Shown here: positions 25,956 through 34,147 of the stretch, piece after piece
How the letters are laid out: every line of letters starts with the position of its first letter
Numbering within the stretch: the stretch's first letter is position 1
Assembly (NCBI RefSeq): GCF_025460835.1
Contig: NZ_JAMXAY010000028.1
Span: 25,261 to 69,824 of the forward strand
Reading direction: 5' to 3'
Origin: Parapedobacter soli
Lineage (GTDB): Bacteria > Bacteroidota > Bacteroidia > Sphingobacteriales > Sphingobacteriaceae
DNA length: 44,564 nt
Translations under genes and position numbers: made by a program
Notes under the pieces: model-generated
Told to the model about the DNA's origin: nothing
The model's input: only the letters and a program-made list of their open reading frames with translations
The model's database searches: none

Positions 25956-27426
25956 ACATATACAACCCGTGTGGAAACGCGTCAAGGTGAACCTACCGGG
26001 CGGCTTTGTGTCTATCGGCGATCTCCGGACACTGTTGGAGGCCATTGAATCCGTAGGTATCCACGCCGTAAAAATCGGGAACCGGCAGCAGCTCCTTTTT
26101 GCGGCAACGGCTGAGCAGCTTGACGAGCTCACCTACGACCTGCTGAACCAGGAGCTCCTCCACGAAGTGGTCAATGATTACTACCCCAATATCGTCAGCT
26201 CCTATGTGTCGGACGGCATTTTCAACCAATCGCGCTGGCTAAGAGAGGGCATCTACAAAGACATTCTGGCCTCGTTTGAGTTCGTGCCTAAGCTAAAGGT
26301 GAACATTGTCGATGCGAACCAATCGCTGGTGCCGTATTATACAGGCAATCTGAATTTCGTTTCGTCCGACATCGGTAACTTCTGGCACGTTTTCGTCCGG
26401 TGGCCAAAAGCCAACCAACTGTTCGAATGGTCGTCGCTGGTATACTCCATGGATATCGCAGAGGTCTGCCGGCAGCTGGAAAAGCTGATCCTCCAGGGCG
26501 ACGGCTTGCCGAAAACAGGCGTCAGGGTAAGGGGTGCGAGTCTCGAGACGAAGGTGAAGGAGGCAGTATCTTTCCATTCCCAGGAGCCCGGCCGGCCGTT
26601 GGTCGAGTCGGAATTCCGACTTCCCTATTACGAAGGGTTCAACCGGTACGAAGATAAATTCTGGCTGGGTATTTACCGGCCCGACGAGACATACACCGTT
26701 TCCTTCCTGCTCGACGTTTGCGACGCTTGCCAGACCTCGCGGATCGGCCAGCTGTATACCACGCCATGGCGATCGTTGATCATCAAGGATATCCGGCAGG
26801 AAGACCGCATGGTGTGGGATTATATTCTGGATAAGCACCGCGTTAACCTACGCCACGCATCCAACGAGCTGAATTGGCAGCTGGAAGATTGGTGTGAACC
26901 TGCCCTGAAGCTGAAGCGGTCGATCGTACGGTATTTCGATCGGCTGAACATCCGGACCTATCGGCTGTGTTTCGGTATCAAGATCGGAACAAACAGCGGT
27001 ATCTGGGGGTCTATTATTTTAAAAGATACGACCGGTGGTAGCAAGGAGCCTTGCTTTGACGTACTGCACACCGAAGACTTCAACGCAAACGCCCGCATAC
27101 TCATTCCGTACAAGCAGGGGGTGCCACAGCAATCGCTACCGCATGTCCTCAAGCAACTTTGTGACAACTATTACGATTCGACGATTGAAGGCGGCTTGTC
27201 GTCCACCCGCCCGGCAGCGCACTTGTCCGAAGCCCCGGAGGGCGTACCCACACATCCGCGATTCCAGTGCACACACTGTCTGAGTATTTACGATGCCGCC
27301 TACGGCGATGCGCTCGCGGCGGTACCACCCGGTTTAGCGTTTACCGACTTGCCAACAGACTACACCTGTGGTTTGTGCGGCGCGCCGAAGAAAGATTTTA
27401 AGCTATGGAACTATATATCGCATTGA
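25948..27426 (+). CDS. siroheme-reductase-like protein with C-terminal rubredoxin
   Basis: A 492-residue protein. The N-terminal region (VNLPGGFVSIGDLRTLLEAIE, IGNRQQLLF) resembles the ferredoxin-like half-domain of nitrite/sulfite reductases. The following 350 residues have that family's two-fold layout, but the siroheme/[4Fe-4S] cysteines are missing (only VCDACQTSRIG). Residues 438-490 are a rubredoxin: CTHC and CGLC frame a Fe(Cys)4 site, and it ends KKDFKLW. It overlaps the nitrate reductase gene by 8 bases and the permease gene by 22, so it belongs to this operon. A role as electron carrier or nitrite-handling partner is inferred; it is probably not a nitrite reductase by itself. Confidence 0.75.
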   Translation: MAKHIQPVWKRVKVNLPGGFVSIGDLRTLLEAIESVGIHAVKIGNRQQLLFAATAEQLDELTYDLLNQELLHEVVNDYYPNIVSSYVSDGIFNQSRWLREGIYKDILASFEFVPKLKVNIVDANQSLVPYYTGNLNFVSSDIGNFWHVFVRWPKANQLFEWSSLVYSMDIAEVCRQLEKLILQGDGLPKTGVRVRGASLETKVKEAVSFHSQEPGRPLVESEFRLPYYEGFNRYEDKFWLGIYRPDETYTVSFLLDVCDACQTSRIGQLYTTPWRSLIIKDIRQEDRMVWDYILDKHRVNLRHASNELNWQLEDWCEPALKLKRSIVRYFDRLNIRTYRLCFGIKIGTNSGIWGSIILKDTTGGSKEPCFDVLHTEDFNANARILIPYKQGVPQQSLPHVLKQLCDNYYDSTIEGGLSSTRPAAHLSEAPEGVPTHPRFQCTHCLSIYDAAYGDALAAVPPGLAFTDLPTDYTCGLCGAPKKDFKLWNYISH

Positions 27427-28130
27427 CATTATTCACAGTAGGTTTTCTATATGCATCTGTTGGCCATGGAGGTGCCAGTGGCTACATAGCCGTATTCTCC
27501 ATTTTCGGCATTCCGGTTATCCAGTATAAGCCGCTTATCCTCGTACTCAATATGCTGGTTGCAGGTACCGGGTTCGTACAGTTCCGGCGTGCTGGCCACT
27601 TCAGGTGGTCTACCTGCTGGCCGTTCCTGGTCACATCCATACCAGCCGCTTTTCTGGGGGCACGATACGCCATCGTCGGACAGCTCTACTTCGTACTCCT
27701 GGGCCTCGCGCTGGTGTTACCCACCATCAGGCTGCTGGGCATTACACCAAGAGAACATGCGCAGACCAAACCCGTAAATGTGCCGGTGGCATTGCTCATG
27801 GGGATACTTCTCGGCGGTTTATCGGGCATGCTTAATATTGGTGGAGGTATTTTTTTGAGCCCTTTGCTCATTTTACTAGGATGGGCCAATGCCAAAGAAG
27901 CCGCCGCATCGTCGGCCATTTTCATTGCACTTAACTCACTGAGCGGTTTGCTGGGTAGCACCTCGCCGGTGTATATCGACAATCAGATCGCCATTTGGTT
28001 CTGTTTCGCTGCCGTGGGTGGATTCGCCGGCGCTTATTTCGGTAGTGCACGTTTCCAGATGGCGACAGTCCGCACGCTGCTGAGCGTGGTCCTGATGATT
28101 GCCTGCTGCAAGCTGTTATTTTTTATGTGA
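27405..28130 (+). CDS. TauE/SafE family anion permease
   Basis: A 241-residue membrane protein with about eight hydrophobic segments. The repeat signatures GFLYASVGHGGASGYIAV (N-terminal half) and GGLSGMLNIGGGIFLSPLLIL (C-terminal half) are typical of TauE/SafE proteins, which move sulfite, sulfoacetate or other small anions. Being inside the nitrate operon, overlapping genes on both sides, it may export or import nitrite or a related anion; this is inference from context. The start lies 22 bases inside the upstream gene, and the stop overlaps moaA as TGATG. Confidence 0.85.
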   Translation: MELYIALTLFTVGFLYASVGHGGASGYIAVFSIFGIPVIQYKPLILVLNMLVAGTGFVQFRRAGHFRWSTCWPFLVTSIPAAFLGARYAIVGQLYFVLLGLALVLPTIRLLGITPREHAQTKPVNVPVALLMGILLGGLSGMLNIGGGIFLSPLLILLGWANAKEAAASSAIFIALNSLSGLLGSTSPVYIDNQIAIWFCFAAVGGFAGAYFGSARFQMATVRTLLSVVLMIACCKLLFFM

Positions 28131-29080
28131 TGGGTATGTTAAAAGATAATATCGGTCGTTCGTTCCGTGTTTTGCGGGTTAGTTTGCTGGATACGTGCAA
28201 CTTCGCATGCACCTACTGCGTTTGCGAAGATAAACCCGCTGCCAAAGGCGCCGAAGAGACCATACTATCAGTTTCCGAGCTCATCGGGTTGATTGCCCGC
28301 CTGCATCAAGTACTCCACCTGCACACGGTCAGGCTAACCGGTGGCGAGCCGCTGCTGTATCCTGAGTTACCCACATTGATTGCAGGTATCCGCTCGTTGG
28401 GCATCCGCAATATCAAGATGACCACCAACGGCTTTTTGCTAGCAAGGAGGGTCGGTGAGCTGAAACGTGCCGGACTCCAATCGATCAACGTGTCGCTGGA
28501 TGCGTTGGATGAAGGACGTTTCTTCCGGGTGACGAAGCGGACCGGAGTAGCACGCGTGGTGGAAGGCCTGCTGGCGGCGAAGCATGCGGGATTGGAGGTG
28601 AAGATCAATACCGTGGTGATGCGGGGCGAAAACGACGGCGAGGTGCTGCCGCTGCTGGACTTTGCCTTCCGGCAGGGACTTACAATCCGATTGCTGGAAC
28701 TGATGAGTATGGGGCATTTATATGGAAATATGGATGAGAGGTTTTTCCCAAAAGCGGCGATGCTGGCCACCATCGCCGGCCGGTACCGGATCCGGGAGCT
28801 TGCAAAGCGGCCCGGCGACACCGCGACATACTGGGCAACGGCATGCGGGCACAGCTTCGGTATTATCGCTAATGAAAGCCAACCCTTTTGTGCCGACTGC
28901 AACCGGTTGCGGTTGGACACCAAAGGGAATATCTATGGCTGTTTGAGCAGCAACACGCCCATTCCCATTGTCGGCATCGCCACGCAGCGGGGACTGGAGG
29001 CCAGTTTATATGCGGCATTGGAACAAAAACAACTGAAATTCTCAGGAAGTGAACTAAGCATGTTAACAATTGGAGGATAA
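28130..29080 (+). CDS. moaA: GTP 3',8-cyclase MoaA
   Basis: A radical-SAM enzyme of 316 residues that starts molybdopterin synthesis by rearranging GTP. The N-terminal cluster motif is CNFACTYC; LTGGEPLLYPEL is the SAM-binding GGEP segment; the C-terminal [4Fe-4S] site is CADCNRLRL and the later Cys in YGCL. The protein ends with the conserved Gly-Gly (LTIGG) that inserts in the active site. The ATG at 28130 overlaps the preceding stop; a GTG at 28127 and an ATG at 28136 are alternatives. moaD follows after three bases. Confidence 0.94.
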   Translation: MGMLKDNIGRSFRVLRVSLLDTCNFACTYCVCEDKPAAKGAEETILSVSELIGLIARLHQVLHLHTVRLTGGEPLLYPELPTLIAGIRSLGIRNIKMTTNGFLLARRVGELKRAGLQSINVSLDALDEGRFFRVTKRTGVARVVEGLLAAKHAGLEVKINTVVMRGENDGEVLPLLDFAFRQGLTIRLLELMSMGHLYGNMDERFFPKAAMLATIAGRYRIRELAKRPGDTATYWATACGHSFGIIANESQPFCADCNRLRLDTKGNIYGCLSSNTPIPIVGIATQRGLEASLYAALEQKQLKFSGSELSMLTIGG

Positions 29081-29083
29081 ACG

Positions 29084-29320
29084 ATGATTAAACTAGAGTT
29101 TTATGCGGCGTTGAAAGACCATTTTCCAGCGTGGATGGAGGTCGATGACACACTAAAGGATGTGCGGGCATTGCGCAAGTATTTGGTCGATAGGGACATG
29201 TCTGCCTCGGTATTGCTGGCGCAGTGCCGGTTTGCGGTCGACGATACATTTGTTGATGAGGGGCACGCCCTTCGCGCAGGAGATACCGTACTGGTAATCC
29301 CGCCGAGCAGTGGAGGGTAA
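29084..29320 (+). CDS. moaD: molybdopterin synthase sulfur-carrier subunit MoaD
   Basis: A 78-residue ubiquitin-like protein. It ends PPSSGG, the Gly-Gly tail that is adenylated by MoeB and thiocarboxylated before sulfur transfer. IKLEFYAALKDHF at the N-terminus and DDTFVDEGHALRAGDTVLVIPP before the tail match MoaD. It lies between moaA and moaE, as expected for the synthase pair. Confidence 0.92.
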   Translation: MIKLEFYAALKDHFPAWMEVDDTLKDVRALRKYLVDRDMSASVLLAQCRFAVDDTFVDEGHALRAGDTVLVIPPSSGG

Positions 29321-29324
29321 TGGC

Positions 29325-29774
29325 ATGGAGCACCTTTGTACGGAACATATCGACGTGGGCTCGCTGTGGCAGCGGAGCCATCATCCTGAAGCAGGAGGGC
29401 TGGTCTTATTCAGTGGTGAGGTTAGAGACAACCACCAGGGCAAGGCCGTTTCGCATCTATATTATGAGGCTGCCGAGTCCATGGCCAATAACATGATAGC
29501 GGCCCTGCTAGAAGAAGCTACGCAGCGGTGGGGCCTGCACGTGGCCATCGCTGTGCACCGGCTGGGAAAGGTGGCAGTGATGGAAACAGCAGTAGTGGTC
29601 ATTACCGGTGCGGCCCACCGCAAGGAAGCCTACGCAGCCAACCAGTATATCATAGACCGCATAAAGCACGACGTGCCGATATGGAAATGCGAGTATTTTG
29701 CCGGCGGCGGCCGGATATGGGGCGGACACTGCTCCTGCAAGGAGGAACGGGTGGATGAAAGCGTGATTTTTTAA
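29325..29774 (+). CDS. moaE: molybdopterin synthase catalytic subunit MoaE
   Basis: A 149-residue catalytic subunit that adds two sulfurs to cPMP with MoaD. GGLVLFSGEVRDNHQGKAVSHLYYEA is the substrate segment, HRLGKVAVMETAVVV and AHRKEAYAANQYIIDRIKHDVPIWKCEYF contain the catalytic Lys residues. The ATG at 29325 follows GGAGG by eight bases, one of the few strong ribosome binding sites in the window; an in-frame GTG at 29310 inside moaD is less likely. Confidence 0.92.
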   Translation: MEHLCTEHIDVGSLWQRSHHPEAGGLVLFSGEVRDNHQGKAVSHLYYEAAESMANNMIAALLEEATQRWGLHVAIAVHRLGKVAVMETAVVVITGAAHRKEAYAANQYIIDRIKHDVPIWKCEYFAGGGRIWGGHCSCKEERVDESVIF

Positions 29775-29796
29775 AGTTGATGAAATAGATGTTATC

Positions 29797-30375
29797 GTGC
29801 AGAATTTGATAGGACTTGTACTATGCGGTGGCAAAAGCAGCCGTATGGGAACCGATAAAGGGATGCTGATGAAGGAAGGTTATACGTGGGCCGAATATAT
29901 GGAGGCCAAATTGACGCTGCTTAATTTGAAAACGTATATTTCCATCAATTCATCCCAGTTTATCGAGTACGGCCGGTTTTTCTCTCCGAAAGCGTTGATA
30001 CCTGACCAAGTGGATGTGAGAGGTCCGCTGTGTGGTCTATTGAGTGCACATTTGCGCTTCCCCAAAAAAGATATCATTGTGGTGCCGTGTGATATGGTAG
30101 ATTTAGATACGTCGCTGTTGCAACGGTTATTGAATATCCGTCGGCAGATTGTCCACGCCGATGCGTACCTGTATGGACAAACCGGTTTCACAGAGCCATT
30201 ATGTGCCATCTATACGGCCTCGGGGCTCCGAAAGCTGTGTGTCGCGTACGACGGTGGTAACTCGACCGATTTTTCGGTGCGGCGTGCCACAGAGTCACTT
30301 AATACAGTATACCTACCCCTACCGGAAAACACACTGGATTTCCGGAATTATAACACCCCAGATTGTATTTTATGA
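29797..30375 (+). CDS. mobA: molybdenum cofactor guanylyltransferase MobA
   Basis: A 192-residue enzyme that joins GMP to Moco to make the MGD form. LCGGKSSRMGTDKGML (residues 9-24) is the nucleotide-binding signature and VPCDMVDLD near residue 92 holds the metal Asp. No in-frame ATG lies near the homology start, so GTG at 29797 is used. Assimilatory nitrate reductases of the upstream type use bis-MGD, which explains its place in the operon. It overlaps the next gene by ATGA. Confidence 0.9.
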   Translation: MQNLIGLVLCGGKSSRMGTDKGMLMKEGYTWAEYMEAKLTLLNLKTYISINSSQFIEYGRFFSPKALIPDQVDVRGPLCGLLSAHLRFPKKDIIVVPCDMVDLDTSLLQRLLNIRRQIVHADAYLYGQTGFTEPLCAIYTASGLRKLCVAYDGGNSTDFSVRRATESLNTVYLPLPENTLDFRNYNTPDCIL

Positions 30376-30866
30376 GAAAAACAGCATCATTATGGACAAT
30401 CTTTGTGTTGGTCCTTTTTATTGGCAATGAGAGTTGCGCCCAAGCCGTATTGGAAATAGGCGGCGACGTAGAAAAGCCACTTTCGCTAACGATGGAAGAA
30501 CTAAAGACATGCTCCCCGCAGCGCTATACCACGCAATCGATGGATGGCGATACAGTCGTGTATGACGTTGTCCGCCTGATCGACGTGTTAGCATTGGCCG
30601 GCGTACCTGCCGGAAACCAGTTGAAGGGAAAACACGTCCAAAAGGCAGTTGTCGTTGCCGCGGAAGATGGTTATAGAGCCGTGTTCTCACTAGCGGAGCT
30701 TGACCCGAAATCGGCTGACGGTGCTATCTTGCTGGCTATCGGGCAGCAAGGTAAGCCACTGGATAAACGGGTGGGGCCGTTGCGCCTCATTGCCCCCAAG
30801 GATCGGTTGCATTCGCGCTGGGTGTGGCAAGTCCGGAGCTTTTTCGTTGTTTCCCCTCAGTTGTAA
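30372..30866 (+). CDS. small exported molybdopterin-oxidoreductase-fold protein
   Basis: A 164-residue protein with a signal peptide (MRKTASLWTIFVLVLFIG, cleaved near CAQA). The mature part matches the sulfite-oxidase-type Mo-binding domain (PF00174-like): LEIGGDVEKPLSLTMEEL, DVVRLIDVLALAGV, KAVVVAAEDGYRAVFSLAEL, GPLRLIAPKDRLHSRWVWQV. The only Cys in the mature part lies near TMEELKTC and not at the site that ligates Mo in sulfite oxidase, so Mo catalysis is doubtful. It is the last gene of the operon, ATGA-coupled to mobA. It might bind molybdate, pterin or nitrite in the periplasm, which is a guess. Confidence 0.75.
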   Translation: MRKTASLWTIFVLVLFIGNESCAQAVLEIGGDVEKPLSLTMEELKTCSPQRYTTQSMDGDTVVYDVVRLIDVLALAGVPAGNQLKGKHVQKAVVVAAEDGYRAVFSLAELDPKSADGAILLAIGQQGKPLDKRVGPLRLIAPKDRLHSRWVWQVRSFFVVSPQL

Positions 30867-30952
30867 GACCCCAATAAGGCTGCTTTCACCAAATGGTAAA
30901 GCACTTTTCCACGTTCCACCCTTCGGGGACAAATCTTTATTTGCACAAAAAA

Positions 30953-30984
30953 CTTGCAATCCAAAATTATTCCACCTAAATTTG
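30953..30984 (+). promoter_or_regulatory. promoter of the marR-fad operon
   Basis: TAAATTTG at 30977-30984 is an exact TAnnTTTG -7 box, with CTTG at 30953-30956 (one mismatch from TTTG) 20 bases upstream. Transcription would start near 30991, about 29 bases before marR. A palindrome GCATGCATGC-like stretch overlaps the start site region. Confidence 0.55.
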
Positions 30985-31019
30985 CTATGCATGCATAATA
31001 AATTGCAGGGAAAACCGGT

Positions 31020-31451
31020 ATGAATGAAGACAATACAATAGATTATTACTTAAAGGCAGCGTGGCAGTCGGCAGCGAACAAATATAATCAGATCGCATCG
31101 CAGTTCGGGATTACCCAAGCCACGGGCTATGTACTCATCAATATCCATAAGGAAGGCACGCCCGTTTCTCAGATTGCCGGCCTACTGGGCGTGAAAGCCA
31201 CAAGTTTGTCGCGCATACTCAACAATTTGGAGAAATTGGAGTTGATTTATAGGGAAACGAATAGTGCCGACAAGCGTTCGGTGAAGGTTTTCCTAACGGC
31301 GCTGGGTAAGGAGAAGCGGGAGCAGGCCAAAGATGTGGTACGTAAATTCAACGCATACCTCGATCAGCACCTGTCTGACGAAGAGCGGATATCGGCCATC
31401 CGCACATTGAAGCGCATTAACGAGTTGGCCGTACAATATAAACCGGAGTGA
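31020..31451 (+). CDS. MarR family transcriptional regulator
   Basis: A 143-residue winged-helix regulator. TPVSQIAGLLGVKATSLSRILNNLEKLELIYR forms the recognition helix-turn-helix, and NSADKRSVKVFLTALGKE is the wing with the family DxRS motif. As first gene of the beta-oxidation operon it probably senses an acyl-CoA or fatty acid and represses its own operon. The stop codon TGA at 31449 is also the first three bases of heptamer unit 1 of array C, so gene and repeat tract are contiguous. Confidence 0.9.
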   Translation: MNEDNTIDYYLKAAWQSAANKYNQIASQFGITQATGYVLINIHKEGTPVSQIAGLLGVKATSLSRILNNLEKLELIYRETNSADKRSVKVFLTALGKEKREQAKDVVRKFNAYLDQHLSDEERISAIRTLKRINELAVQYKPE

Positions 31452-31658
31452 GATATGAGATATGAGATATGAGATATGAGATATGAGATATGAGATATGA
31501 GATATGAGATATGAGATATGAGATATGAGATATGAGATCTGAGATATGAGATATGAGATATGAGATGTGAGATATGAGATTTGAGATATGAGATGTGAGA
31601 TGTGAGACATCAGATTTGAGACTTGAGACATCAGATATGAGACATGAGACAATAGACA
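31449..31658 (+). repeat. heptamer array C: 30 tandem 7-base units between marR and fadB
   Basis: Thirty consecutive 7-base units in perfect register. Units 1-12 (31449-31532) are all TGAGATA; from unit 13 they diverge (TGAGATC, TGAGATG, TGAGATT), and toward the 3' end they become TGAGACA, TCAGATA and ATAGACA. The array begins with the marR stop codon and ends just before the conserved FadB coding sequence. The perfect 5' block suggests recent slippage expansion; the graded 3' end links the TGAGATA and ATAGACA families. Confidence 0.97.
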
Positions 31659-34081
31659 AAAGGCGAATCACAAAAGTGGCCGTGCTGGGCTCAGGGGTGA
31701 TGGGATCGCGCATAGCGTGCCACTTCGCCAACATCGGGGTCGAGGTATTGCTGCTCGATATCGCACCTAACGAGCTGACACCGCAGGAAACGGCCAAAGG
31801 CCTGGCCCTCGATAGCAAGGCCGTGCGCAACCGCATCGTAAATCAATCGTTGGATGCCGCTATCAAAAGTAACCCTTCGCCTGTGTTCAGCAAACATAGT
31901 GCGAAGTTGATTACAACCGGCAATTTCGACGATGACTTCCCCGCTATTGCGTCGGTCGATTGGGTAATCGAGGTGGTAGTGGAGCGGCTGGATATCAAGA
32001 AACAGGTGTTCGACAAGGTAGAGCAACACCGCAAAGCCGGTACGCTGGTTACCTCCAATACCTCCGGTATCCCCATCCACCTCATGGCAGCGGGGCGTAG
32101 CGATGACTTCAAGGCTCATTTCTGTGGTACACACTTCTTCAATCCGCCCCGTTACCTGCGGTTGCTCGAAATCATCCCCACACCCGCTACAAAGCCAGAA
32201 GTAGTCGATTTCCTGATGCATTATGGCGACAAATTCCTTGGCAAAACTGCAGTGCTCTGTAAAGATACCCCGGCATTTATCGGTAACCGTATCGGTGTGT
32301 ATTCCATGTTGGCAATCACCCACTTGGTAGAGCAGCTGGGTCTTACTGTCGAGGAGGTAGATAAGTTTACCGGTCCGGCCATGGGCCACCCCAAAAGCGC
32401 CACCTTCCGCACCGCCGATGTGGTGGGGCTCGATACGTTAGTGAATGTAGCCAACGGGCTGGCTGAAAACGCACCCGCTGATGAAGCCAAAGGCGTTTTC
32501 CAGTTGCCTGACTACATCCGGCAGATGGTCGATAAAAAATGGCTGGGCGAGAAGAGCGGACTAGGATTCTACAAGAAAATAAAAGATGATAAAGGGAATA
32601 GCGTTATCCTGTCGCTCGACTTGAAAACGCTGGAGTATCGCCAGCAGGAGAAGGTGAAGACGGCAACGTTGGATGCTACAAAAGGTGAAGACGATATCCG
32701 CAAGCGCATGAAGGTCTATGAGCAAGGCACCGACAAAGCCGGTGCATTCTTCCGGGCCATGCACTACCCACTATTTGAATACGTCTCCCGACGAGTACCC
32801 GAGATTACTGATGAGTTTTTCCGCATCGACGATGCCATGCGCGCCGGGTTCGGCTGGGAGCTTGGACCGTTTGAAGTGTGGGACGCGCTGGGCGTGAAAG
32901 AAACCCTAGCAAAGATAGAGTCAGAAGAAAAGCGCGTGCCTGGCCACAGCGGCGAGGTAGCCGGATGGGTACAGGACATGCTTGCGGCAGGCCACGACTC
33001 CTTCTACAAGGTGGAAAATGGCGTGCGGCATTATTACGATATCGGCAGCAAGTCGTATAAACCCATACCCGGTACCCAAGCTTTTATTATCCTGGATAAT
33101 ATCCGCGGACAAAAAACAGTCTGGAAGAACAGCGGATTGACCATCACCGATCTCGGTGATGGCATCCTCAACGCGGAGTTCCATACCAAGATGAATACGA
33201 TTGGGGGCGATGTGATCCAGGGGTTGCATAAGGCAATCGACTTAGCTGAGAAAGACTTTCGTGGGCTGGTGGTGGGTAACGACGGGGCCAACTTCTCTGC
33301 CGGGGCCAATATCGGGATGATCTTCATGATGGCCGTGGAGCAGGACTACGATGAACTGAATAGGGCCGTAAAAACCTTTCAGGACACGGCCATGCGACTA
33401 CGTTATTCTGCTGTCCCCGTTGTTGCAGCGCCTTTCAATCTTGCCCTGGGCGGTGGTTGCGAGTTTTCCATGCATGCCGACTTCGTGCAGCTCCATGCCG
33501 AAACGTACATGGGGCTTGTGGAATTCGGGGTGGGGGTGATTCCGGGCGGAGGTGGCTCCAAGGAGTTCGCCCTACGAGCGTCCGACGAATTCAAGGAGGG
33601 ACAGATTGTGCAACAAACGCTGCGCGATCGGTTCCTTACCATTGGGCAAGCTAAAGTGTCTACATCGGCGGTAGAGGCCTTCGAACTCGGCTACTTGGAA
33701 GCCGGCAAGTATGCCATCAGCATGAACCGCAGTCGGTTGTTGGCCGATGCCAAGGCGAAAGCCACTGAGCTCGCAGAGACGGGCTACACCCAACCGGTAC
33801 AGCGTACCGACATCAAAGTGCTGGGTAAGCAGGGGCTGGGTATCGTTTATGCCGGAGCCAACTCAATGCGCGCCGGCAACTACATCTCCGAGCACGACCA
33901 GAAGATTTCTGAAAAATTAGGCTGGGTGATGTGCGGTGGCGACCTGTCATCGCCCACCGAAGTGTCGGAGCAATATCTACTGGACTTAGAGCGCGAGGCA
34001 TTCCTGTCATTATGTGGCGAGCGTAAAACGCTGGAACGGATCCAGCACATGTTAACCAAGGGTAAAGCGTTGAGGAATTGA
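31637..34081 (+). CDS. fadB: 3-hydroxyacyl-CoA dehydrogenase / enoyl-CoA hydratase (FadB/FadJ-like)
   Basis: An 814-residue bifunctional beta-oxidation enzyme. The dehydrogenase comes first: KVAVLGSGVMGSRIA is the NAD-binding motif near residue 15, and CGTHFFNPPRYLRLLEI holds the catalytic His. The crotonase domain is C-terminal: NFSAGANIGM near residue 553 and GGGCEFSMHADFVQLHAET, PGGGGSKEFALR. This order is opposite to E. coli FadB. The only in-frame ATG, at 31637, lies at the junction of heptamer units 27 and 28, so the start codon and first residues (MRHETID) are repeat-derived; a GTG at 31595 is also within the array. Thiolase and acyl-CoA dehydrogenase follow. Confidence 0.9.
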   Translation: MRHETIDKRRITKVAVLGSGVMGSRIACHFANIGVEVLLLDIAPNELTPQETAKGLALDSKAVRNRIVNQSLDAAIKSNPSPVFSKHSAKLITTGNFDDDFPAIASVDWVIEVVVERLDIKKQVFDKVEQHRKAGTLVTSNTSGIPIHLMAAGRSDDFKAHFCGTHFFNPPRYLRLLEIIPTPATKPEVVDFLMHYGDKFLGKTAVLCKDTPAFIGNRIGVYSMLAITHLVEQLGLTVEEVDKFTGPAMGHPKSATFRTADVVGLDTLVNVANGLAENAPADEAKGVFQLPDYIRQMVDKKWLGEKSGLGFYKKIKDDKGNSVILSLDLKTLEYRQQEKVKTATLDATKGEDDIRKRMKVYEQGTDKAGAFFRAMHYPLFEYVSRRVPEITDEFFRIDDAMRAGFGWELGPFEVWDALGVKETLAKIESEEKRVPGHSGEVAGWVQDMLAAGHDSFYKVENGVRHYYDIGSKSYKPIPGTQAFIILDNIRGQKTVWKNSGLTITDLGDGILNAEFHTKMNTIGGDVIQGLHKAIDLAEKDFRGLVVGNDGANFSAGANIGMIFMMAVEQDYDELNRAVKTFQDTAMRLRYSAVPVVAAPFNLALGGGCEFSMHADFVQLHAETYMGLVEFGVGVIPGGGGSKEFALRASDEFKEGQIVQQTLRDRFLTIGQAKVSTSAVEAFELGYLEAGKYAISMNRSRLLADAKAKATELAETGYTQPVQRTDIKVLGKQGLGIVYAGANSMRAGNYISEHDQKISEKLGWVMCGGDLSSPTEVSEQYLLDLEREAFLSLCGERKTLERIQHMLTKGKALRN

Positions 34082-34144
34082 TTGGAGACAATAGACAATA
34101 GACAATAGACAATAGACAATAGACAACAGACAACAGACGATAGA
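34082..34144 (+). repeat. heptamer array D, left arm of four-helix-bundle cassette 1
   Basis: Nine units in register: TTGGAGA, five CAATAGA (34089-34123), two CAACAGA and CGATAGA. The array starts directly after the fadB stop codon and ends three bases before the ATG of the four-helix-bundle gene at 34148, so it forms the whole spacer and leader. Confidence 0.93.
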
Positions 34145-34147
34145 CGT

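Noticed and set aside
25948-27426. Functional siroheme nitrite reductase
   Set aside because: The cysteines that bind the [4Fe-4S]-siroheme centre are absent; only the rubredoxin cysteines and a stray C-x2-C remain.
31449-31658. CRISPR array
   Set aside because: Units are contiguous 7-mers without spacers, and no cas genes are present.
31293-31836. Minus-strand open frames rich in SHISYLI repeats across array C
   Set aside because: The reverse complement of TGAGATA has no stop codon in any frame, so long open frames arise automatically. They overlap marR and fadB and have no start or homology.
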